Shown one piece after another: positions 23,021-31,342 of a DNA stretch of 33,056 nucleotides. The stretch lies in NCBI RefSeq assembly GCF_001083795.1, contig NZ_LAVK01000037.1, positions 1-33,056 on the forward strand. The letters run 5' to 3'. The notes below the pieces were generated by a model that was not told the DNA's origin, searched no databases, and was given only the letters and a program-made list of their open reading frames with translations. Numbering within the stretch: position 1 is the stretch's first letter; the number at the start of each line of letters is the position of its first letter. The position numbers and the translations under genes were made by a program. The stretch comes from Streptomyces sp. SBT349 (GTDB lineage: Bacteria > Actinomycetota > Actinomycetes > Streptomycetales > Streptomycetaceae).

Positions 23021-23208
23021 GATGCACCTCCGGGCGAGGCCGAGCAGGGCGGGTCGCAGGCCCACAGCTCTATCGGGCGGTCGAGGAAATCCGGCACGGC
23101 GCCCACGCGGCGGGATCCGTGCAGCATCCGGCCGTGACACCAGACGCAGGCGCACCCCTTCAACTGCACGATCGTCAGCGTGCGCGTGCTGGGCAACTCC
23201 TCGGCCAT
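23017..23208 (-). CDS. Cys-rich mini-protein (zinc-knuckle-like), 63 residues
   Basis: ATG 23208 begins three bases after the previous stop; the stop overlaps the next start (GTGA). The sequence LKGCACVWCHGRMLHGSRRVG has Cys19, Cys21, Cys24, His25 and His30, and ELWACDPPCSAS has Cys51 and Cys55. This is a plausible single zinc site with a basic loop, as in small nucleic-acid-binding proteins. No family recognised. The tight packing indicates it is always made with its neighbours. Confidence 0.75.
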   Translation of the reverse strand: MAEELPSTRTLTIVQLKGCACVWCHGRMLHGSRRVGAVPDFLDRPIELWACDPPCSASPGGAS

Positions 23209-23211
23209 GGG

Positions 23212-23649
23212 TCACCGCCCTGCCTCGGCTGCGGGTACGGCGTGGAGCTCGCCGCGGGTCGCTGCGCGGAGTTCGGCCACCGCGGCATGGACCTGGCGCC
23301 ACACCTCCGCCAGCTCCGCCGGCATCAGCAGGGCCGTCCCCTCAAGCGCTGTGAGGCTGTAGGTGGTGACCACCTGCTCGATCAGCGGGCGAAGGTCCGG
23401 GCGCGGGCCCAGCGCCGAAAGCCGCCTGACGAGGCGTTCGGGCATAAAGTGCTCGGGTGGGTAGCACAGAGGCTCACCGTTGCCGAGGTTCGGGCGTTGC
23501 GCGAGGGGGATGTACCGGCCGGTGATCAGGCACGAGCCGCAGACGCTGAGGATCCAGCCGTCCGGGTGCTCGGCCACCGGCACCGGGTCGTCCGCGCGTC
23601 TGCGGCAGTCGATGCAGGTCGGGACCAGGGTCGGCAGCAGTAGGATCAT
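23212..23649 (-). CDS. Zinc-ribbon hypothetical protein, 145 residues
   Basis: ATG 23649 overlaps the stop of the upstream gene (ATGA, 23646-23649). The N-terminus has a zinc ribbon: TCIDCRRRADD (Cys12, Cys15) and LSVCGSCLITGRY (Cys37, Cys40), with Asp30 and Trp32 in the hairpin PDGWILSVCGSC. The C-terminal two thirds are helical (PERLVRRLSALGPRPDLRPLIEQVVTTYSLTALEGTALLMPAELAEVWRQVHAAVAELR). This is the largest protein of the coupled run and could be its scaffold or effector. No known family recognised. Probably cytoplasmic. Confidence 0.77.
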   Translation of the reverse strand: MILLLPTLVPTCIDCRRRADDPVPVAEHPDGWILSVCGSCLITGRYIPLAQRPNLGNGEPLCYPPEHFMPERLVRRLSALGPRPDLRPLIEQVVTTYSLTALEGTALLMPAELAEVWRQVHAAVAELRAATRGELHAVPAAEAGR

Positions 23650-23828
23650 GACGCGCCGCCGGAGCAGCTGTGCAGCGCGAGCGACTCCACCATGTCGTCG
23701 CAGCCGGGGCAGCGTTCCGTGGGTTGTGCCGGCGGGCACCGGCGGCCGTCGATGAGGGTCGGCGGCTCGTCTCCCAGCGGGGGCGGCGCGGGCTCAGGGC
23801 CGTCAACCCGAGCCGGGAAGGCGGTCAC
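23646..23828 (-). CDS. Cys-rich mini-protein (zinc-knuckle-like), 60 residues
   Basis: I use GTG 23828, which has GGAG eight bases upstream and overlaps the stop of the 36-residue gene (GTGA); the frame is open back to GTG 23861. The protein has Pro-rich N-terminal residues and then CPPAQPTERCPGCDDMVESLALHSCSGGAS, with Cys31, Cys40, Cys43, His53 and Cys55: a C..C-x2-C..HxC knuckle. It ends in an ATGA overlap with the zinc-ribbon gene. No known family. Confidence 0.72.
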   Translation of the reverse strand: MTAFPARVDGPEPAPPPLGDEPPTLIDGRRCPPAQPTERCPGCDDMVESLALHSCSGGAS

Positions 23829-23935
23829 CGCTGGGCTCCGGGCCGCACCGCGTCCCACCACCGGCCGAACGGTAAGGCCCGCGTGCCCTCGGCGGTCGTA
23901 GGCAACCAGTAGGGCGGCGCTGCTGCGGTGTTCAT
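23825..23935 (-). CDS. 36-residue first gene of the mini-protein operon
   Basis: ATG 23935 is preceded by GAGGGGAG at ideal spacing and the frame ends at TGA 23825, overlapping the next GTG start (GTGA). The sequence AAAPPYWLPTTAEGTRALPFGRWWDAVR ends five residues later (PGAQR). It resembles the first third of the WDAVR-type small proteins of Streptomyces, the family to which I think the gene at 19683 also belongs. It may thus be a shortened relative or a leader whose translation starts the coupled chain. Function unknown. Confidence 0.65.
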   Translation of the reverse strand: MNTAAAPPYWLPTTAEGTRALPFGRWWDAVRPGAQR

Positions 23936-24164
23936 GGCGTAGCTCCCCTCAGTGGGGTGATCGCGTCATCACGTACCGCAATCGTCCTCGCGCTCCTTCC
24001 CCACCTACACCCTCATCGGCCCCCCATCTCTCGCTCCCCGAGTGACCCCCTACCGTCATCCGCCCCCCATCCGCCCGTCAGACGCCGCAGGCCCCGTTCC
24101 CGGATCGCGGGCTCGCCCTTAACGTCATGACAGGCCTCCGAACTCACCCATGACGGGGGACGGC
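23936..24164. promoter_or_regulatory. Divergent control region between HTH regulator and mini-protein operon
   Basis: The gap contains an inverted repeat GTGAT-N6-ATCAC (23957-23972) just upstream of the minus-strand operon, a small CCCC/GGGG hairpin (23945-23957) and a possible plus-strand -10 element TAACGT (24120-24125). The middle is strikingly C-rich on the plus strand. The regulator probably binds here to control both directions; this is inferred from layout. Confidence 0.45.
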
Positions 24165-25523
24165 ATGACAGGAACACTGCTGCGAGTCTTACTGCGCCAA
24201 CGCAGCTGGAACTATCCGACCTTCCGGGCCCGGTACGAACGGGCGGCGCGCGAACTGGCGGAGATCGACGGAAACCCCGCCCTTGCAGCGCTGTCTGTTT
24301 CAGAGTCCACCTACGAACGGTGGTGCGCGGGCGCGGTTTCTCCGCAGCCGGACGCGCGGCTGGTGCTGGAGCACCTGCTTGGGTACTCGGCTGCCGAACT
24401 CCTCGCGCCACCGCCCGCGGCCGAGCCGCACCCGGCGAAGCCGCGCCCCACCAGGGGGCTGATCCACAGTTCCGCCGCCGACCCTGGCGCTGCGGACGAG
24501 CACGACATGGGAAGGACCGCGTCGATGGCAGCACAACGCGCCCTGAGATGGGCCATGACGACCGAGTCACAGCAGGTCGGTCCCGAGACGATGGCGCACG
24601 TGGAAGAGGAAGTTCACCGCATCGCCGCGGCCTACCCCCAAGTTCCGCTGAGCGCCATCCTCGATGACCTCGTGGAGATTCAGGACACCATCTTCCGCAT
24701 CCTGGAGAGCGGCGGGGCCAAGCCGAGCCAGGCGCGGAACCTGCATCTCTTGGCCGCGATCACCAGCGGCATGCTCGCCAAGGCATCTCACGATCTGGGA
24801 GACCCCGCCAGCGCCATGCGCCAGGCCCGTGCCGCGTTCGTCTGCGCCGACCAGGCCGACCACGCCCCCGCGCGGGGATGGGTACGCGGTCTCCAAAGCC
24901 TCATCTCCTACTGGGCAGGGCGTCCCCAAGACGCCAGCCACTACGCCCTCAGCGGCGGCGCCGCCGCACCGCAGACGACCGGCACGGTTCGCATCTGGCT
25001 CGCCAGTCTCCAGGCCCGCGCAGCTGCCGTGCTTGGTGACGCCGAGGGGATGCGCGCGGCCACTCGTGCAGGTGCGGGCGCCCGTGAACGAGTTGAGGTT
25101 GACGACCTTGACGCGATTGGAGGGCTGCTGACGTTCCCGCGTGTCCGTGAGCTGTACTACTCCGCTGAGGCCGAGGTGCTTCTACCGGGATCGACTCCGA
25201 CCGCGGAGCAGCATGCCGCCGAAGCTGTGGAAGCCTACGAGGCGGTGGATCGCTCCGAATGGGCATACGGCGACGAGGCGGGCGCGCGCACCAACCTCGC
25301 CCTCGCTCGTATCGCGGGCGGCCGGCTCGACGGCGTGGCGGACGCGCTCCGGCCTGTACTCGACCTCACCGCTGCGCAGCGGAGCGCCGGCATCGTGATC
25401 AGCGCACAGCGCGTGCACCACGCCCTCAGCTCAGGACCGCACAGGACCGCTGGCGCGGCCCGCGAACTGCGTGCTGAGATCGAGGCGTTCGCCTCCGCAC
25501 CGACTCGGGCTCTCTTCCGCTGA
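24165..25523 (+). CDS. HTH transcriptional regulator with TPR-like C-terminus
   Basis: This 452-residue protein starts at ATG 24165, which has GGGGGA upstream; ATG 24150 is in frame but has no ribosome site. Residues about 10-85 resemble the DNA-binding region of Streptomyces XRE-like regulators (RQRSWNYPTFRARYERAARELAEIDGNPALAALSVSESTYERWCAGAVSPQPDARLVLEHLLGYSAAELL). The rest is helical, TPR-like (NLHLLAAITSGMLAKASHDLGDPASAMRQARAAFVCADQADHA). Such proteins often govern divergent small operons and sense an unknown partner. It shares overall plan with the regulator at 18158 but the sequences are clearly different. It is followed by a GNAT gene 25 bp downstream. Confidence 0.82.
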   Translation: MTGTLLRVLLRQRSWNYPTFRARYERAARELAEIDGNPALAALSVSESTYERWCAGAVSPQPDARLVLEHLLGYSAAELLAPPPAAEPHPAKPRPTRGLIHSSAADPGAADEHDMGRTASMAAQRALRWAMTTESQQVGPETMAHVEEEVHRIAAAYPQVPLSAILDDLVEIQDTIFRILESGGAKPSQARNLHLLAAITSGMLAKASHDLGDPASAMRQARAAFVCADQADHAPARGWVRGLQSLISYWAGRPQDASHYALSGGAAAPQTTGTVRIWLASLQARAAAVLGDAEGMRAATRAGAGARERVEVDDLDAIGGLLTFPRVRELYYSAEAEVLLPGSTPTAEQHAAEAVEAYEAVDRSEWAYGDEAGARTNLALARIAGGRLDGVADALRPVLDLTAAQRSAGIVISAQRVHHALSSGPHRTAGAARELRAEIEAFASAPTRALFR

Positions 25524-25548
25524 TCCGCCCCGAGTAGCATCCCCGGGC

Positions 25549-26103
25549 ATGCACCCGGTCAGTTACACCTCTGAGCGCCTGGTTCTGCGGGAGCTGACCG
25601 TAGACGACGTGGACGCCGTCCACGCGATCTACGGCAGCCAGCAGGCGACGGCACATCTCTCGTTCGAGCCGCGCAGCCGCGATCAGGTGGGCCACATCGT
25701 GGCCCGCTCGATGGTCGCGGCTGTCGCGGCGCCGCGCTCGGAGTTCGCGCTTGCAGCCTGTGAGCGCGAGCGCGGCCGACTCGTCGGGTACGTGCGGCTC
25801 GCGTTGGAGGGACAGCAGGCAGCGACCATCGGGTTCGCCCTTCATCCCGATGTGTGGGGCATCGGCTACGGCACCGAGCTGGTGCGTGCCCTGCTGGGCT
25901 TCGGCTTCGACTCCCTGAAGCTGCACCGGATCTGGGCCGCAAGGTCGCCGCAGAACGAAGCGTCCCGTGTGGTCCTGATCCGCGCCGGGCTGGCTGAGGA
26001 AGGCCACATTCGAGATCATGTCTTCGTCCGTGGCGCGTGGCGCGACTCCATCGTCCACTCGGTTCTGTCCCATGAATGGGCTGGCGGGGCGCCGCGGGCA
26101 TGA
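25549..26103 (+). CDS. GNAT-family N-acetyltransferase (RimJ/RimL type)
   Basis: This 184-residue enzyme starts at ATG 25549 (MHPVSYTSERLVLREL), the normal family start. It transfers acetyl from acetyl-CoA to an amine of a protein N-terminus or small molecule. The acetyl-CoA loop appears in TIGFALHPDVWGIGYGTELVRALLGFGFDSLKLHRIWA, and the following SPQNEASRVVLIRAGLAEEGHIRDHVFVRGAWRDSIVHSVL is typical of the RimJ/RimL group. It probably shares a transcript with the HTH regulator 25 bp upstream. Substrate is unknown; proximity to the mini-protein operon makes one of those proteins a possible target, which is speculation. Confidence 0.87.
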   Translation: MHPVSYTSERLVLRELTVDDVDAVHAIYGSQQATAHLSFEPRSRDQVGHIVARSMVAAVAAPRSEFALAACERERGRLVGYVRLALEGQQAATIGFALHPDVWGIGYGTELVRALLGFGFDSLKLHRIWAARSPQNEASRVVLIRAGLAEEGHIRDHVFVRGAWRDSIVHSVLSHEWAGGAPRA

Positions 26104-26183
26104 CGGAACGCCCCCTCCCCTCGGGTGGCGGCTGCCTCCAGCCGGGACTACGACCAGCGCCGCCCGCCGCGCTGACGTGAACC

Positions 26184-26225
26184 GGCCCCCGCCTCGCGGC
26201 GTGGTGTGCGCGCGAGGCGGGGGCC
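26184..26225. terminator. Strong convergent terminator hairpin
   Basis: Perfect 15-bp arms, GGCCCCCGCCTCGCG (26184-26198) and its complement (26211-26225), flank a 12-base loop. It lies between the convergent GNAT gene and the beta-glucosidase gene and marks the boundary of the ceb locus. Confidence 0.85.
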
Positions 26226-26241
26226 AGGCCCCCGGCGTCCC

Positions 26242-26266
26242 CCTTTCCGGGAGGGATCCGGAAAGG
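26242..26266. terminator. Second hairpin downstream of bglC
   Basis: CCTTTCCGG (26242-26250) pairs with CCGGAAAGG (26258-26266) around a 7-base loop, 42 bp beyond the beta-glucosidase stop in its direction of transcription. It probably backs up the neighbouring hairpin. Confidence 0.6.
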
Positions 26267-26307
26267 CTTCCGGGAGGACGCGGGGAGTCTGTGCGCCCGG
26301 CGGCCGG

Positions 26308-27726
26308 TCAGCCGCCGGCCGGCAGGCGGCCGGAGCCGGCCACGCCGGCGTACCAGCGGGCGCTCGCCTTCGGCGTGCGCTGGAGGGTGTCGAAGTCCAC
26401 GTGGACCACGCCGAAGCGCTTGCTGTAGCCGTACGCCCACTCGAAGTTGTCCAGCAGCGACCACAGGAAGTAGCCGCGCACGTCCACGCCCTGCTCGATG
26501 GCCTGGTGGACGGCGGTCAGGTGGCCGTGGAGATAGGCGATCCGGTCCGGGTCGTGCACGGCGCCGGCGGCGTCCATCTTGTCGTCGAACGCGGCGCCGT
26601 TCTCCGTGATGTAGAGCGGCAGGTTCGGCACCTCGCGCTGGAAGCGCGTCAGCAGTTCGGCGAGGCCGGTCGGGTCGATGACCCAGCCCATGTCGGTCCG
26701 CTCGCCCGGCGCCAGGTGGAACTCCACATCCTCCGAGCCGACCCAGGGCGAGTGCTCGGAGGAGCCGTGGCCGTCGTTGCGCGCGATCTTCGCGCCCTCG
26801 GTGGGGGCCGAGACGACGGTGGGCGTGTAGTAGTTCAGCCCGAGGAAGTCCAGCGGCTGGTGGATCAGCGCCTCGTCGCCGTCGCGCACGAAGGACCAGT
26901 CGCTGGCCCTGGCGGTGTCCCGGCGCAGGTCGTCCGGGTAGCCGCCGTGCAGGACCGGGCCGGTGAAGATCCGGGTCTGGAGCGCGTCGATGCGGCGTGC
27001 CGCGTCCTGGTCCCCGGGCGAGTCGGTCTTGGGGCGGGCCACGACCGGGTTGAACGTGATGCCCACCTCGGCGTTCCGCGGGAGCACGGAGCGGAGCGCC
27101 TGGACCCCGAGGCCGTGGGCCAGGTTGAGGTGGTGCGACGCCTTCAGCACCGCCTCCGACTCCGTGCGCCCCGGGGCGTGCACGCCGGAGCCGTAGCCGA
27201 GGAAGGCGCTGCAGAACGGCTCGTTGAGGGTGATCCACGAGGTCACCCGGTCGCCCAGCGCCTCGCCCACGATGTGGGCGTACTCGGCGAACCGCTGGGC
27301 CGTCTCCCGTTCCGGCCAGCCGCCCGCGTCCTCGAGGTCCTGCGGCAGGTCCCAGTGGTAGAGGGTGATCGCCGGGACGACGCCGCGTTCCAGCAGGCCG
27401 TCGGCCAGGGAGCGGTAGAAGTCCAGGCCGCGCTGGACGGCCGGGCCGCGCCCGGTGGGCTGCACCCGGGACCAGGACACCGAGAAGCGGTAGGCGCCCA
27501 GGCCGAGTTCGGCCATGAGGCGGACGTCGTCCTGCCACCGGTGGTAGTGGTCGCAGGCGACGTCTCCGGTGTGGCCGGCGTGCACCTTGCCGGGGGTCCG
27601 GCTGAAGGTGTCCCAGATCGACGGGGTGCGGCCGTCCTCGCGGGCGGCCCCCTCGATCTGGTACGAGGCGGTGGCCGAGCCCCACAGGAAGTCCGGTGGG
27701 AAGACCCGGGGTTGGTTTTCAGTCAT
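26308..27726 (-). CDS. bglC: GH1 beta-glucosidase (cellobiose-hydrolysing)
   Basis: This 472-residue cytoplasmic GH1 enzyme hydrolyses cellobiose and cello-oligosaccharides imported by CebEFG to glucose. The TIM barrel begins [33 protein letters not shown]. The acid/base is Glu169 in TLNEPF and the nucleophile Glu375 in YITENG. Substrate-site residues are also standard ([30 protein letters not shown]). No signal peptide. It is the last gene of the minus-strand ceb operon, 56 bp after cebG, with its own near-perfect CebR box touching the ATG. The symbol follows the gene order known from Streptomyces ceb loci. Confidence 0.93.
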   Translation of the reverse strand: MTENQPRVFPPDFLWGSATASYQIEGAAREDGRTPSIWDTFSRTPGKVHAGHTGDVACDHYHRWQDDVRLMAELGLGAYRFSVSWSRVQPTGRGPAVQRGLDFYRSLADGLLERGVVPAITLYHWDLPQDLEDAGGWPERETAQRFAEYAHIVGEALGDRVTSWITLNEPFCSAFLGYGSGVHAPGRTESEAVLKASHHLNLAHGLGVQALRSVLPRNAEVGITFNPVVARPKTDSPGDQDAARRIDALQTRIFTGPVLHGGYPDDLRRDTARASDWSFVRDGDEALIHQPLDFLGLNYYTPTVVSAPTEGAKIARNDGHGSSEHSPWVGSEDVEFHLAPGERTDMGWVIDPTGLAELLTRFQREVPNLPLYITENGAAFDDKMDAAGAVHDPDRIAYLHGHLTAVHQAIEQGVDVRGYFLWSLLDNFEWAYGYSKRFGVVHVDFDTLQRTPKASARWYAGVAGSGRLPAGG

Positions 27727-27739
27727 GGAAGCGCTCCCA
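27726..27739. promoter_or_regulatory. CebR box at the bglC start
   Basis: TGGAAGCGCTCCCA differs from the CebR consensus TGGGAGCGCTCCCA at one position. It shares its first base with the A of the bglC start codon, so bound CebR would block the start region itself. This gives bglC repression independent of the box before cebE. Confidence 0.85.
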
Positions 27740-27782
27740 TTCTTGCTCGTAGAGAAGGTATCAACCGCGTGTGCCGGGGTGC

Positions 27783-28694
27783 TCAGCCCTTGAGCGCTCC
27801 GTGCATGATGCCGCCCACGATCTGCTTGCCGAACAGCACGAAGGCGATGAGCAGGGGCAGGGTGCCCAGGAACGCGCCGGCCATGATCACCCCCTGGTCG
27901 GGGATGTAGCCGCGGCCGAGGTTGGTGAGGGCGACCTGGACGGTCGGGTTCTGCTGGGTGAGCGCGATGATCGGCCAGAAGAACTCGTTCCACGCCGCGA
28001 CGAACGTGAGCATGCCGAGCACCGCCATCGCCGGTCTGGCGGCGGGGAAGACGACGTGCCACACCACGCGGAGGCTGTTCGCCCCGTCGACGCGGGCCGC
28101 CTCGATGAGCTCGGTGGGCAGGGCCTGCACCAGGTACTGCCGCATGAAGAACACGCCGAAGGCGCTCACCATCGTGGGCAGGATGACCGCGTGCAGGTGG
28201 CCGGTCCACTCCAGCTCGGCGATCGCCATGAACAGCGGCACCACCGTGAGCTGCGGCGGGACCATCATGGTGCCGATGACCAGCAGCATCATGAAGTTCT
28301 TCGCGCGGAACCTGAGCTTGGCGAAGGCGAACCCGGCGAGCGTGGCGAAGAGCACGGTGGAGACCGTGATGGCTCCGGCGACGAAGAGCGTGTTGGTCAT
28401 CGCCTTGACCATGTTGGCGTCGTTCCACGCCCGTTCGAGGTTGTCGAAGAGCCTCCCGCCGAACCAGAAGGGCGGGGTGCGCTCGCTCAGGCGGGCGTTG
28501 TCGTGCGAGGCGGCGATCGCCGAGTACAGCAACGGGACGACGGAGCCGACGGCGAAGATGATCAGGATGAGGTAGGTGAGCCAGCCGGCGTGCTGCTGCT
28601 TGCCCGCGGCCCTGACGCCGCGGCGGCGCTTGCCTGGCACGGTCGCGGGGGTCCCCGCGTCCTCCTCGGGCCTGGTCTGGATGACGGTGACCAT
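27783..28694 (-). CDS. cebG: ABC transporter permease for cellobiose/cellotriose
   Basis: This 303-residue inner-membrane permease starts at ATG 28694, overlapping the last base of the cebF stop (TAATG), with GAGGAG just upstream. It has six predicted membrane segments, and the EAA loop that contacts the ATPase reads [33 protein letters not shown]1-type sugar permease by length and motif, it pairs with CebF to form the channel. No ATPase gene is in the locus, as in other Streptomyces ceb operons, where the shared MsiK ATPase energises uptake. Confidence 0.93.
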   Translation of the reverse strand: MVTVIQTRPEEDAGTPATVPGKRRRGVRAAGKQQHAGWLTYLILIIFAVGSVVPLLYSAIAASHDNARLSERTPPFWFGGRLFDNLERAWNDANMVKAMTNTLFVAGAITVSTVLFATLAGFAFAKLRFRAKNFMMLLVIGTMMVPPQLTVVPLFMAIAELEWTGHLHAVILPTMVSAFGVFFMRQYLVQALPTELIEAARVDGANSLRVVWHVVFPAARPAMAVLGMLTFVAAWNEFFWPIIALTQQNPTVQVALTNLGRGYIPDQGVIMAGAFLGTLPLLIAFVLFGKQIVGGIMHGALKG

Positions 28695-29734
28695 TACTCC
28701 TCCTCGCCGGTGCTGCGCCCCACCCAGCGGGTGATGAACGCGTAGAGCAGCCCGATGACGATCAGCAGCAGGAACATCGTCCACGCGATGGCCGCGGCGC
28801 GCCCCAGGTGCCGGTTGGTCCAGCCCGTCTCGTACATGTACAGGCCGAGCGTCTGGTACTGGCCCTGCGCGCCGCCGGTCTCGTCGCCGCCGAAGAGCAT
28901 CGGCTCGCCGAACAGCTGGGTGGCGCCGATGGTCGAGACCACGATGGTGAACAGGATGGTGGGGCGCAGCGCGGGCAGCGTCACATAGCGGAACTGCTGC
29001 CAGCGGGACGCCCCATCGAGCGACGCCGACTCGTACAGGTCGTTGGGGATGGCCTGCATGGCGGCGAGGTAGATCAGGGTGTTGTACCCGGTCCAGCGCC
29101 AGATGACGATGGAGGAGACGGCGAACTGGGAGCTCCAGTCGCCGGCCTCCCAGGAGACGCCCTCGATGCCGACTTGGCCGAGGGTCCAGTTGATGACGCC
29201 GTAGTCGCCCTGCCCGTAGAGCATGACGAAGACGAGGGCCGCCGCCGCGATGGAGGTGGCGTAGGGGGTGAGGATGGCGACGCGGAACAGCATGCTGCCG
29301 CGCATCCGGTAGTTGAGGAGGTGGGCGAGGCCGAGCGCCATCATCAGCTGCGGCACCGTGGAGATGATGCCGATGGTGAACGTGTTCTGGAGCGAGCTCC
29401 AGAAGAACTCGTCGTCCCACAGCCGGGTGAAGTTCTCGAAGCCCACCCACTCCAGGTCGTTGGGGTTGTTCAGGTTGACCTGGTGGAGCGAGGACCAGCC
29501 CGTGTACAGCAGCGGGAAGAGGCCGAAGGCGGCGAAGAAGAGGAAGAAGGGGGCGATGAAACCGTAGGGGCTGTACTTGATGTCCCATCGGTAGCGGCGC
29601 GAGCGCCGCGCCTGGCGGCGCGCCTCCTTGGGGGTCGGGGGCGGTGAGGCGGTCCGCCCCGGCTCCCCGTCACGGCGCGGGGCCGCGCCCCCCGAGGATA
29701 CGGGGGGCGCGGCCTCTCGGTGTTCAGTCGTCAT
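28694..29734 (-). CDS. cebF: ABC transporter permease for cellobiose/cellotriose
   Basis: This 346-residue permease has a hydrophilic, Pro/Arg-rich N-terminal extension of about 50 residues, then six predicted membrane segments starting at [24 protein letters not shown]. The EAA loop is [27 protein letters not shown], the ATPase contact. It is the first permease of the pair and lies 27 bp after cebE, with cebG overlapping its stop. CUT1 type, oligosaccharide uptake. Confidence 0.93.
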   Translation of the reverse strand: MTTEHREAAPPVSSGGAAPRRDGEPGRTASPPPTPKEARRQARRSRRYRWDIKYSPYGFIAPFFLFFAAFGLFPLLYTGWSSLHQVNLNNPNDLEWVGFENFTRLWDDEFFWSSLQNTFTIGIISTVPQLMMALGLAHLLNYRMRGSMLFRVAILTPYATSIAAAALVFVMLYGQGDYGVINWTLGQVGIEGVSWEAGDWSSQFAVSSIVIWRWTGYNTLIYLAAMQAIPNDLYESASLDGASRWQQFRYVTLPALRPTILFTIVVSTIGATQLFGEPMLFGGDETGGAQGQYQTLGLYMYETGWTNRHLGRAAAIAWTMFLLLIVIGLLYAFITRWVGRSTGEEE

Positions 29735-29761
29735 CAGTCAGTCCTGATTCTCGATCCCTGA

Positions 29762-31102
29762 TCACTCAGCGACGGCGTTGTCCAGCGCGGCGACCACGTC
29801 GTCCCAGGCGTCGTCCGGCGACAGGCCGTTCTGCTCCAGGGCGAGCAGGCCGTCCGTGATGCCGTCCTGGACCTGCTGGTCGTAGGGGCCGATGACGGTC
29901 GTCGGCACGTCGGCCGCGGCCTGCGAGAAGATCTGCCCGATCGGCGCGTCGTTGACGTACGGGTGGGTGGCCTCCAGCACCTCGGGGAGCTGCTGGGCCT
30001 CGGCCGAGCTCGGGTAGCTGCCGCGCTCGGTGAAGAAGACGGCCTGCTGTTCGGGGGCGGTCAGCCAGGCGGCGAGCGCCACGGCCTCGTCGTGGTGCTC
30101 GGTGGCCTCGGGCACGCCGATGAAGGAGCCGCCCCAGTTGGACGGGCTCGGGGACTGGGCGATGTCCCAGACGTCCTCGCCGCCCTCGCCGGCCTGCGAC
30201 TGGATATAGCCGAGCATCCAGGCCGGGCAGGCGGGCAGGGTCGCGAAGTCGCCGTTGGCCATGGCCTGGTTCCAGTCGTCCTGGAACTGTTCGAGGCCGC
30301 TCGACAGGCCGGCCTCGGCGGCCTGCGTGGCCAGATCCCAGGCGGTGGCGACGGATTCGTTATCCGCGTAGGCGAGCTCGCCCTCGGCGTTGTAGTACCG
30401 CTCCTCGTAGGCGGAGACCACGGCGTTGAACATGCCGCCCGCCGAGTCGAGGTAGGCGACGTTCTCGGGACCGTCGGCCGCGAACTGCTCGCCGACCGCC
30501 AGGTAGTCCTCCCAGCCGCCCGCGAACAGCTCCGTGACCTCCTCGCGGTCGGTGGGCAGCCCCGCCTCCTCGAAGTAGTCGGTGCGGTAGCAGACGCCGG
30601 TCGGGCCCGAGTCGGTGCCCAGGCCGATCAGCCGGCCGTCGGCGTCGGTGGCCTGCGCGTTCTTCCACTCCGCGAAGTGGCTCGGGTCCACGGCCTCGAA
30701 CCCGTTGAAGTCGACCCAGCGGTCGGAGAGTTCGGTGGTCATCTCGGCGATGTTGCCGACCTCGATGGCCTGGAGGTCCAGCAGCCCGCTGTTCTGCGAG
30801 AGGCGGGTGCGCAGGCCGGTCATGTAGTCACCGCTGTCGGTGATGGAGTCCTGCTCGATGGTGATGTGGGGGTTGAGTCGCTCGTACTCCTCGTACAGAC
30901 CGGCCTCTTCGAAGCCGAACTGCCCGAAGACGCCGACCCTGAGGGTGATCTCCTCGTCGCCGTTGCCGCCGTCCCCGCCCTCGTCGTCGCTCGAACAGGC
31001 GCCGAGCAGGGCGGTGGACAGAATGGCCGTCATGCCGACGGCGAGGGCTCTGCCCGCGCGCCGGCGCGATCGGTTGGTGGTTCGTGTTGTATTGCTGCGC
31101 AT
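29762..31102 (-). CDS. cebE: Cellobiose/cellotriose-binding lipoprotein
   Basis: This 446-residue solute-binding protein starts at ATG 31102, with GGAGG about 12 bases upstream. A basic n-region (RSNTTRTTNRSRRRAGRALA) is followed by a hydrophobic core and the lipobox LLGAC, with Cys36 lipidated and anchored to the outer face of the membrane. An acidic linker (SSDDEGGDGGNGDEE) leads to the two-lobed sugar-binding domain (IGLGTDSGPTGVCYRTDYFEEAGLPTD; NWGGSFIGVPEATEHHDEAVALAAWLT). First gene of the ceb operon, with a CebR box in its promoter region. The ligand is assigned from the complete ceb gene order and the perfect box, not from binding residues. Confidence 0.93.
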   Translation of the reverse strand: MRSNTTRTTNRSRRRAGRALAVGMTAILSTALLGACSSDDEGGDGGNGDEEITLRVGVFGQFGFEEAGLYEEYERLNPHITIEQDSITDSGDYMTGLRTRLSQNSGLLDLQAIEVGNIAEMTTELSDRWVDFNGFEAVDPSHFAEWKNAQATDADGRLIGLGTDSGPTGVCYRTDYFEEAGLPTDREEVTELFAGGWEDYLAVGEQFAADGPENVAYLDSAGGMFNAVVSAYEERYYNAEGELAYADNESVATAWDLATQAAEAGLSSGLEQFQDDWNQAMANGDFATLPACPAWMLGYIQSQAGEGGEDVWDIAQSPSPSNWGGSFIGVPEATEHHDEAVALAAWLTAPEQQAVFFTERGSYPSSAEAQQLPEVLEATHPYVNDAPIGQIFSQAAADVPTTVIGPYDQQVQDGITDGLLALEQNGLSPDDAWDDVVAALDNAVAE

Positions 31103-31217
31103 GACGTCGTCGTCCTCCTGGCGCACTGACGTTGCCTTCCCAGCCGGGTGGTTGCGACACGTGGGGGATAGGGGGCCTGGGCTCGGAACGTACGGGTTCT
31201 GTAGGGTTTGGTAGCCA

Positions 31218-31231
31218 TGGGAGCGCTCCCA
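31218..31231. promoter_or_regulatory. CebR box (perfect) upstream of cebE
   Basis: TGGGAGCGCTCCCA is an exact match to the 14-bp palindromic CebR operator known from Streptomyces. It lies between cebR and cebE, just downstream of a candidate cebE promoter, where repressor would stop transcription until cellobiose or cellotriose releases it. Confidence 0.95.
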
Positions 31232-31246
31232 GACGTGATGGGTTGA

Positions 31247-31275
31247 AGGGTTCCCGAGTGCTGAGCGAGTGTCAA
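31247..31275 (-). promoter_or_regulatory. Candidate cebE promoter
   Basis: Read on the minus strand, a perfect TTGACA -35 element (31270-31275) is followed after 17 bp by AACCCT (31247-31252), a weak -10 element. The expected start site is close to 31240, placing the CebR box about ten bases into the transcript. Confidence 0.5.
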
Positions 31276-31342
31276 GGCGTAGAACGGTTCGTCTCGGATT
31301 CCGTGATGTAGTTGGATCCTGGGGCGGAAACGGGAGGAAGCG

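Noticed and set aside
24013..24570. Minus-strand frame opposite the HTH regulator
   Set aside because: No ribosome site and no recognisable protein features; it overlaps the regulator and its control region.
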